The notes under the pieces were generated by a model. It was given only the letters and a program-made list of their open reading frames with translations, was not told where the DNA came from and searched no databases. From NCBI GenBank assembly GCA_020024075.1, contig JAHHUJ010000062.1, positions 1-10,609 on the forward strand: 10,609 bases of DNA. Direction: 5' to 3'. The position numbers were made by a program, and so were the translations under genes. Of this stretch, positions 6,265-10,609 are shown in pieces (positions within the stretch are counted from its first letter, which is position 1; the number at the start of each line of letters is the position of its first letter). The stretch is from Psychrobacter sp. GTDB taxonomy: Bacteria; Pseudomonadota; Gammaproteobacteria; Pseudomonadales; Moraxellaceae.

Positions 6265-7377
6265 ATGAAAAAACAATCAAATCCCTCCTCATTGTTTTTC
6301 TCTGCCAAGCCAACTTCTATTTTTAATTCTGCTATACAGAGTAAGTCTGTTTGGCGTAGTATGATGGCCATGACACTTGGGGTTAGCTTAGCAGCATTAA
6401 GCGGCTGTACTGATAAATCGGCCGCAGAAGCTGATGAAGCCGCTGCAGCAACCAAAGAAGCTAAGACAGTGGCAATCACTCAAATCGTTGAGCACCCGTC
6501 ATTAGATGAGATACGCCGCGGTATCATTGAAGAGCTAGCAGCTAATGATTACGTTGAAGGCCAAAATCTAACGGTTAACTTCCAAAGTGCACAGGGTAAT
6601 ACCGCAACCGCTGGACAAATTGCTAAGCAATTCGCAGGAGATATGCCAGATGCTATCGTTGCCATCTCTACCCCTTCTGCGCAGACTATTGCGGCAGCGA
6701 CATCTACTATTCCTATTATTTATACCGCCATCTCAGATCCGTTAGCGGCTAAGTTAATTAATGAAAACAATATCCCAACTCAGCCCAATATTACCGGTCT
6801 GTCAAGCCAGCTACCCATTGAGCCACCTTTAGATTTAATTCAAAAGATTGTTCCTGATGCTAAGACCATTGGCTATGTATATAGCCCAGGGGAAGCCAAC
6901 TCAGTAACCGTATTGAAGCAGCTACAAGAAGCCGCTCCAGCACGAGGGCTGAAAATCTTAGAAGTAACTGCCAATCGCCCTACTGATGTAGCTATGGCAA
7001 CACGTAGCTTACAAGGCCGTGCTGATGTTATTTATACCTCTTTAGACAATAACGTTATTAGCGCCTTTGAAGCCATGGCAAGCGCAGCTAATGAGATGAA
7101 AATCCCAGTGATTACCTCAGATGAATTCAGTGTGCGCCGTGGAGCGACCGCTGCATTAGGCGTTAACGACTATGACTTTGGTCGTGTCACAGGCAAGATG
7201 GTATACCGAGTATTAAACGGAGAGGCCATTACTGATATTAAACCTGAAATTATGAACAAACTGACTTTATATGTCAGTCCAAAACATGCTAAGCAGCAAG
7301 GCGTTACTCTGGATTCTTCTATTATAGCCGATGGCATTAATGTGGATGAAACCAAGCCAAGCAATGAAGCTAATTAA
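6265..7377 (+). CDS. ABC transporter substrate-binding lipoprotein, TrpX-like (diverged copy)
   Basis: This 370-residue protein is a COG2984-type (ABC_sub_bind) periplasmic binding protein, expected to capture a small ligand and pass it to the permease encoded downstream. It has a signal sequence with lipobox LSGC (C48, residues 45-48), so it is a lipid-anchored lipoprotein, followed by an Ala/Glu-rich linker. The mature domain starts at VAITQIVEHPSLD and contains NFQSAQGNTATAGQIAKQF and GYVYSPGEANS. It is a paralogue of the next gene: about 70% identical over the first 96 residues of the domain, less later. It departs from the family in the loop SDEFSVRRGA, where the neighbour has the usual SDTGSVERGA, and has a longer segment before NITG. 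This suggests a changed ligand. The ATG at 6265 has no good ribosome site and gives an unusually long n-region (hydrophobic core only from residue 33); ATG codons at 6361 or 6364 are alternatives but would remove the basic n-region. Confidence 0.88.
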   Translation: MKKQSNPSSLFFSAKPTSIFNSAIQSKSVWRSMMAMTLGVSLAALSGCTDKSAAEADEAAAATKEAKTVAITQIVEHPSLDEIRRGIIEELAANDYVEGQNLTVNFQSAQGNTATAGQIAKQFAGDMPDAIVAISTPSAQTIAAATSTIPIIYTAISDPLAAKLINENNIPTQPNITGLSSQLPIEPPLDLIQKIVPDAKTIGYVYSPGEANSVTVLKQLQEAAPARGLKILEVTANRPTDVAMATRSLQGRADVIYTSLDNNVISAFEAMASAANEMKIPVITSDEFSVRRGATAALGVNDYDFGRVTGKMVYRVLNGEAITDIKPEIMNKLTLYVSPKHAKQQGVTLDSSIIADGINVDETKPSNEAN

Positions 7378-7394
7378 GAGCAGTAAACTCATGA

Positions 7395-7432
7395 CTCTTA
7401 TAAATGGAAATATAGACAAAAACTTATAAGAG
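7395..7432 (+). promoter_or_regulatory. Intercistronic inverted repeat between the two binding-protein genes
   Basis: CTCTTATAA (7395-7403) and TTATAAGAG (7424-7432) are perfect 9-bp inverted arms around a 20-nt A-rich loop in the 81-bp gap. There is no U tract, so it is unlikely to terminate. It could be an RNA stem that protects or marks a processing site between the two lipoprotein messages, or a binding site for a dimeric protein. Confidence 0.45.
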
Positions 7433-7458
7433 AATAAAATACCCCTGGAGATTGACCC

Positions 7459-8487
7459 ATGTATAATAAAAATCGCTTTATGAAAACCCTAATGTGGGGC
7501 GGCGTTGCAGCAGCTGTTTTAACCGGCTGTAATCAACCTGCTAACGACAACGCAGCAACAGATAATACTGCTGCAGATGCCCCTGCTGCCACAGAGGTAA
7601 AACAAGTGGCCATTACCGCTATTGTTGAGCACCCTGCATTAGATGCTGTTCGCCAAGGTGTCATTGATGAGCTTGCTGCTGAGGGTTATGAAGAAGGTAA
7701 AAACCTAAAGATCAACTTCCAAAGCGCTCAAGGTAATACCGCCACAGCGGGTCAGATTGCCAAGCAGTTTGTAGGCGACAGTCCTGATGTCATCGTGGCT
7801 ATTGCTACACCCTCAGCGCAGTCTGTAGCTGCTGCTACCAACTCAATTCCTATCGTATTCTCTGCGGTCACAGATCCCGTTGAAGCAAAACTACTAAAAA
7901 GTTGGGAGGGCTCAGGCACCAACGTGACTGGTGCTTCTGATGTCCTACCTTATGAGCCACAAATCGAGTTAATGAGACAGCTCATTCCAAGTCTAAAAAG
8001 TGTGGGTTATGTATATAGCCCAGGCGAAGTTAACTCAACTATCGTTCTAAAAAATCTAGAAGAGAAGTTACAACCAATGGGCATCACTGTCCATTCAGCA
8101 CCTGCGCAAAAGAGTAATGACATTGCTATGGCAGCACGTAGTATCGCTGACAAAGTTGATGTCATTTATACCTCTACTGACAACAATGTGGTATCCGCTT
8201 ATGAGTCGTTATATCAAGTAGCAAAAGAAAGCAAAATACCTCTAATTGCCTCTGATACAGGCTCTGTAGAACGTGGTGCAGTAGCGGCGCTGGGCGTGAA
8301 CTATCATGACTTAGGCCGTGAGACTGGTAAAATTGTGGTTAAAATTCTAAAAGGTGAAAACCCAGGGACTATCCCAGTTTATAAAGCAGAATCTTTGGAC
8401 CTATTCCTTAGCAAGAGCCATGCTGCTGAACAAGGGGTTGAGCTGCCACAAGAGCTTCTTTCAAAAGCTAAAGAAGTGCAAGACTAA
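7459..8487 (+). CDS. ABC transporter substrate-binding lipoprotein, TrpX-like (canonical copy)
   Basis: This 342-residue COG2984-type binding protein has a short signal peptide with lipobox LTGC (C24, residues 21-24) and an Ala/Asn/Asp/Thr-rich linker to about residue 45. The domain runs from VAITAIVEHPALDAVRQG to the end, with two Rossmann-like lobes typical of type I binding proteins. It keeps the family motifs NFQSAQGNTATAGQIAKQF, NVTGASD, GYVYSPGEVNS, DNNVVSA and SDTGSVERGA. Characterised relatives (TrpX of streptococci) bind aromatic amino acids, so tryptophan or phenylalanine is a reasonable guess, not a demonstrated ligand. The ATG at 7459 has TGGAG 8 nt upstream. An in-frame ATG at residue 8 is less likely because it would lose part of the basic n-region. 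It is in an operon with the paralogue 81 bp upstream and is followed by a hairpin before the permease gene. Confidence 0.92.
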   Translation: MYNKNRFMKTLMWGGVAAAVLTGCNQPANDNAATDNTAADAPAATEVKQVAITAIVEHPALDAVRQGVIDELAAEGYEEGKNLKINFQSAQGNTATAGQIAKQFVGDSPDVIVAIATPSAQSVAAATNSIPIVFSAVTDPVEAKLLKSWEGSGTNVTGASDVLPYEPQIELMRQLIPSLKSVGYVYSPGEVNSTIVLKNLEEKLQPMGITVHSAPAQKSNDIAMAARSIADKVDVIYTSTDNNVVSAYESLYQVAKESKIPLIASDTGSVERGAVAALGVNYHDLGRETGKIVVKILKGENPGTIPVYKAESLDLFLSKSHAAEQGVELPQELLSKAKEVQD

Positions 8488-8510
8488 AGCAGTCGTTTAA
8501 TTTGCCGTAT

Positions 8511-8549
8511 AAAAGGCACATGGTCAGTCTCCTGTCTCCTGTGCTTTTT
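8511..8549 (+). terminator. Hairpin with U-rich arm after the second binding-protein gene, possible partial terminator
   Basis: AAAAGGCACA (8511-8520) pairs with TGTGCTTTTT (8540-8549), ten pairs with one G-U, around a 19-nt loop. The 3' arm itself supplies the five U residues, followed by ATATTG. The loop and 3' arm contain a perfect 7-bp tandem repeat, GTCTCCT (8527-8533, 8534-8540). It lies 23 bp after the stop. A leaky terminator here would give more binding protein than permease and ATPase, a common expression ratio for ABC importers. The long loop makes it weaker than the metG terminator. Confidence 0.55.
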
Positions 8550-8552
8550 ATA

Positions 8553-8582
8553 TTGTTTGCAATTTAATATATTTGCTAGAAT
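8553..8582 (+). promoter_or_regulatory. Candidate extended -10 promoter for the permease and ATPase genes
   Basis: TTGTTT (8553-8558) and TAGAAT (8577-8582) are 18 nt apart, and the -10 is preceded by TGC, giving an extended -10 element TGCTAGAAT. It follows directly after the hairpin at 8511-8549. A transcript would start near 8589 and have a leader of about 180 nt before the permease, containing the small ORF at 8595. Confidence 0.5.
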
Positions 8583-8594
8583 AAATATTTTTCT

Positions 8595-8720
8595 ATGACT
8601 ACCTCTAACATATTAAGTTATGGTCAATTAATATTGGTGGGTGCTATGCTAACGGTTGTTGGTTTTCACAATCATAATACTCATTGGTTTACCCTAAGTG
8701 CAGATTGCTTAATCTGTTAA
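8595..8720 (+). CDS. Candidate 41-residue small hydrophobic protein or leader ORF
   Basis: An open frame of 41 codons from ATG at 8595 to TAA at 8718 fills much of the gap before the permease. It begins MTTSNILSYGQ, has a hydrophobic centre LILVGAMLTVVGF (residues 12-24) that could span or touch the membrane, then a polar HNHNTHW stretch and ends CLIC. The first ATG has no ribosome site but would lie only about 6 nt from the start predicted for the promoter at 8553-8582, so near-leaderless initiation is possible. A second ATG at 8646, with GGTGGG 4 nt upstream, would give a 24-residue peptide. I do not recognise the sequence. It may be a real small membrane protein, a translated leader that controls the permease, or a chance frame in AT-rich DNA. 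Confidence 0.3.
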   Translation: MTTSNILSYGQLILVGAMLTVVGFHNHNTHWFTLSADCLIC

Positions 8721-8769
8721 ATAAACTTTGCCAGACTGTGCCCTGTAGCAGCCTGTCGAACTCTAAGCG

Positions 8770-9681
8770 GTGTTTAAATTTCTTATGTCTCTCATTGCTT
8801 TTTTTGGTGCCCTTGAAAGTGGTCTAATTTACGCTTTAGTGGCCCTAGGCGTACTTATCTCATTTCGAATTCTTGATTTTCCAGACTTAACTGCTGACGG
8901 AAGTTTCCCGTTGGGCGGCGCTATTGCTGGTATCTCTATTGTATCTGGCATTGACCCTTGGATTGCTTGTGGATTGGGTATGTTGGCGGGTGCATTAGCA
9001 GGTATGGTTACCGCTTTTCTTCATGTGAAGTTGGGTATTTTGCAGCTCTTGGCCAGTATTTTGGTCATGGTGGCTTTGTATTCAGTCAACTTACGTATTA
9101 TGGGTGCGCCAAACTTACCTTTACTAGGAGAGGAGACGGTATTTAGTAGCCTAGTGACCAATGAAAATGGCTACTGGATGCGCTGCGTTATCATCGGTGG
9201 CGTGGTATTGATTGCCAAATTAGTACTGGACTTGTTCTTTAGTACCGAAGCAGGACTCTCAATGCGCGCGACTGGCTCCAACTTACGCATGGCTCAAGCA
9301 CAGGGCATTAACACCTCTTGGATGACCATACTTGGTATGGCAATCTCTAACGCCTTGGTGGCTTTAGGAGGCGCACTGTTTGTACAAACCCAAGGCGGTG
9401 CTGACATCTCTATTGGTATTGGTACCATCGTTATTGGCTTGGCAGCCGTTATTATTGGTGAGACAATTATTCCTGCCAAACGTATTTGGTTAATTACCTT
9501 CGCTGTGATTTTAGGGGCGGTAATCTATAAACTATTTATTCAAGTGGCTTTATCAAGTAACACCCTACGCAGCATCGGCTTTGGCTCACAAGACTTAAAC
9601 TTGATTACCGCTTTATTGGTTGTAATTGCCCTACAATTACCAACCATTAAGTCAAAACTATTATCAGGTCGTCGAACTTAA
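8770..9681 (+). CDS. ABC transporter permease, TrpY-like / COG4120, LivH-type fold
   Basis: This 303-residue inner-membrane protein forms the channel of the importer, probably as a homodimer because only one permease gene is present. It has about eight or nine hydrophobic segments (roughly residues 5-31, 45-60, 63-85, 88-106, 138-157, 183-205, 213-232, 237-257, 276-292). The family motif FRILDFPDLTADGSFPLG (32-49) is intact, and the cytoplasmic coupling loop is GLSMRATGSNLRMAQAQGIN (162-181), the equivalent of the EAA loop. It belongs to the branched-chain amino-acid/sugar permease superfamily (BPD_transp_2). The start is uncertain: GTG at 8770 has only a poor upstream AAGCG, while ATG at 8785 (MSLIAFFGAL) matches relatives well but has no ribosome site. 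Both give the same membrane core. The gene is 282 bp from the second binding-protein gene and 53 bp from the ATPase gene. Confidence 0.92.
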   Translation: MFKFLMSLIAFFGALESGLIYALVALGVLISFRILDFPDLTADGSFPLGGAIAGISIVSGIDPWIACGLGMLAGALAGMVTAFLHVKLGILQLLASILVMVALYSVNLRIMGAPNLPLLGEETVFSSLVTNENGYWMRCVIIGGVVLIAKLVLDLFFSTEAGLSMRATGSNLRMAQAQGINTSWMTILGMAISNALVALGGALFVQTQGGADISIGIGTIVIGLAAVIIGETIIPAKRIWLITFAVILGAVIYKLFIQVALSSNTLRSIGFGSQDLNLITALLVVIALQLPTIKSKLLSGRRT

Positions 9682-9734
9682 CCGCTGCTCAACTGTTACT
9701 TTTAGCTTCACTGAACCAATAAGGATATCGCCCT

Positions 9735-10529
9735 ATGATGCAAGCCAATGACCTTAGGTTAACATTTAACCGAGGTACTCCAATCGAAAACCCCGCTCTA
9801 CGTGGCATTAGTTTAAATATTGCTGAAGGCGAGTTTGTGACTGTTATCGGTACCAATGGTGCGGGTAAATCTACTTTTTTGAATGCAATTAGTGGCACCA
9901 CTAAAGTAGATAGTGGCTCAATCTTATTAAACGGTATTGATGTTACCAAAAAGACAGCTCACCAAAGAGCGCACTGGGTAGCTCGTGTTTTCCAAGACCC
10001 TATGGCCGGTACTTGTGAAGCCTTAACCATCGAAGAAAACCTTGCTTTAGCCTATAAACGAGGTAGCAAGCGAGGCCTAAGTTTTGCGCTAAATAATAAA
10101 AATCGTGAGCTGTTCAAAGAAAAACTATCTATCTTGAAATTAGGATTAGAGAACCGTCTTACCGATAGAATGGGGCTACTTTCAGGCGGTCAACGTCAAG
10201 CGGTAAGTCTATTAATGGCCTCACTGCAACCCTCAAAAATCCTATTGCTTGATGAGCATACCGCTGCACTAGACCCAAAGACCGCCGCTTTCGTATTAGA
10301 ATTAACCGATAAAATTGTCACTGACAATAATCTAACCACTATGATGGTTACCCACTCTATGCAGCAAGCTTTGGCACATGGTGATCGTACAGTGATGCTC
10401 CATCAAGGACAGGTAGTACTTGATGTAGCAGGCGATGCGCGTAAAGGCATGACTGTGCATGATTTGCTCGATATGTTTGAAAGAACACGTGGTGAAACTA
10501 TTGAAGATGATAGTTTGATTTTGAGTTAA
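9735..10529 (+). CDS. ABC transporter ATP-binding protein, TrpZ-like / COG1101
   Basis: This 264-residue cytoplasmic ATPase powers the importer by binding the permease as a dimer. All motifs are present and intact: Walker A GTNGAGKST (39-47), Q-loop Q87 in RVFQDP, signature LSGGQRQ (149-155), Walker B ILLLDEH with D173 and catalytic E174, D-loop AALD (177-180) and switch histidine H207 in VTHSMQQ. The histidine after the Walker B glutamate (DEHTAALD) is typical of this COG1101-like group. Length is usual and there is no extra domain. The ATG at 9735 has AAGGA (9721-9725) with a 9-nt spacer. A second ATG follows at 9738, so the start could be one codon later. It is the last gene of the cassette and is followed by a stem-loop. 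Confidence 0.95.
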   Translation: MMQANDLRLTFNRGTPIENPALRGISLNIAEGEFVTVIGTNGAGKSTFLNAISGTTKVDSGSILLNGIDVTKKTAHQRAHWVARVFQDPMAGTCEALTIEENLALAYKRGSKRGLSFALNNKNRELFKEKLSILKLGLENRLTDRMGLLSGGQRQAVSLLMASLQPSKILLLDEHTAALDPKTAAFVLELTDKIVTDNNLTTMMVTHSMQQALAHGDRTVMLHQGQVVLDVAGDARKGMTVHDLLDMFERTRGETIEDDSLILS

Positions 10530-10545
10530 CACGCATAAATAGACA

Positions 10546-10577
10546 GCTCTAGATATTAGCAACTTTATATCTAGAGC
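10546..10577 (+). terminator. Perfect 11-bp stem-loop after the ATPase gene
   Basis: GCTCTAGATAT (10546-10556) and ATATCTAGAGC (10567-10577) form a perfect 11-bp stem with a 10-nt loop, 16 bp after the ATPase stop. It is followed by CAATAAAAACTTTT rather than a U tract, so it is not a canonical intrinsic terminator. It probably marks the 3' end of the operon as a barrier to exonucleases or an inefficient terminator. Confidence 0.5.
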
Positions 10578-10609
10578 CAATAAAAACTTTTGGTACGTTA
10601 AGACACAAT

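Noticed and set aside
8646..8720. Trp-type attenuator leader peptide before the permease
   Set aside because: The short peptide has only one Trp and no run of aromatic codons, and no following pair of alternative terminator and antiterminator stems was found.

Overview
The window looks like chromosomal DNA from a gammaproteobacterium of the Moraxellaceae, most likely Psychrobacter or a close relative. I base this on the moderate to low GC content, AT-rich intergenic DNA, the style of the Dcd, ApbC and MetG proteins, and the gene order dcd - apbC - metG, which is also known from Pseudomonas. The genus is an inference; no rRNA or other marker is present.

Left part, minus strand (1-2939): the N-terminal half of dcd (dCTP deaminase) is cut by the window edge. 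Upstream of it lie a DUF2804 gene and apbC/mrp (Fe-S cluster carrier ATPase). These two overlap by one base (TAATG) and form a two-gene operon. The gap 2940-3335 has no gene but holds two sets of short AT-rich tandem repeats, a TGTCAT-type palindrome and a bulged stem-loop.

IS remnant (3336-3871): this is an IS982-family element with both terminal inverted repeats still recognisable but its centre deleted. It keeps the start and the last part of the transposase in different frames and lacks the catalytic core. It sits between the divergent genes apbC and metG.

Centre (3985-6078): metG encodes a full-length methionyl-tRNA synthetase with HIGH, zinc-knuckle, KMSKS and C-terminal tRNA-binding domains. 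A strong intrinsic terminator follows.

Right part (6265-10529, plus strand): an ABC uptake cassette of the TrpXYZ-like type (COG2984 / COG4120 / COG1101 gene order) with two tandem paralogous substrate-binding lipoproteins, one LivH-like permease and one ATPase. A hairpin with a U-rich end and a candidate internal promoter separate the binding-protein genes from the permease and ATPase genes. A candidate 41-codon small ORF lies in that gap. The likely substrate class, by family, is an aromatic amino acid or related small molecule. The two binding proteins differ at positions likely to affect ligand recognition, so one transporter core may serve two ligands. The cassette ends with an 11-bp perfect stem-loop.

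I found no rRNA, tRNA, CRISPR array, prophage or defence system. The most interesting material is the duplicated and diverged binding protein, the small ORF and leader before the permease, the internally deleted IS, and the repeat-rich apbC upstream region.
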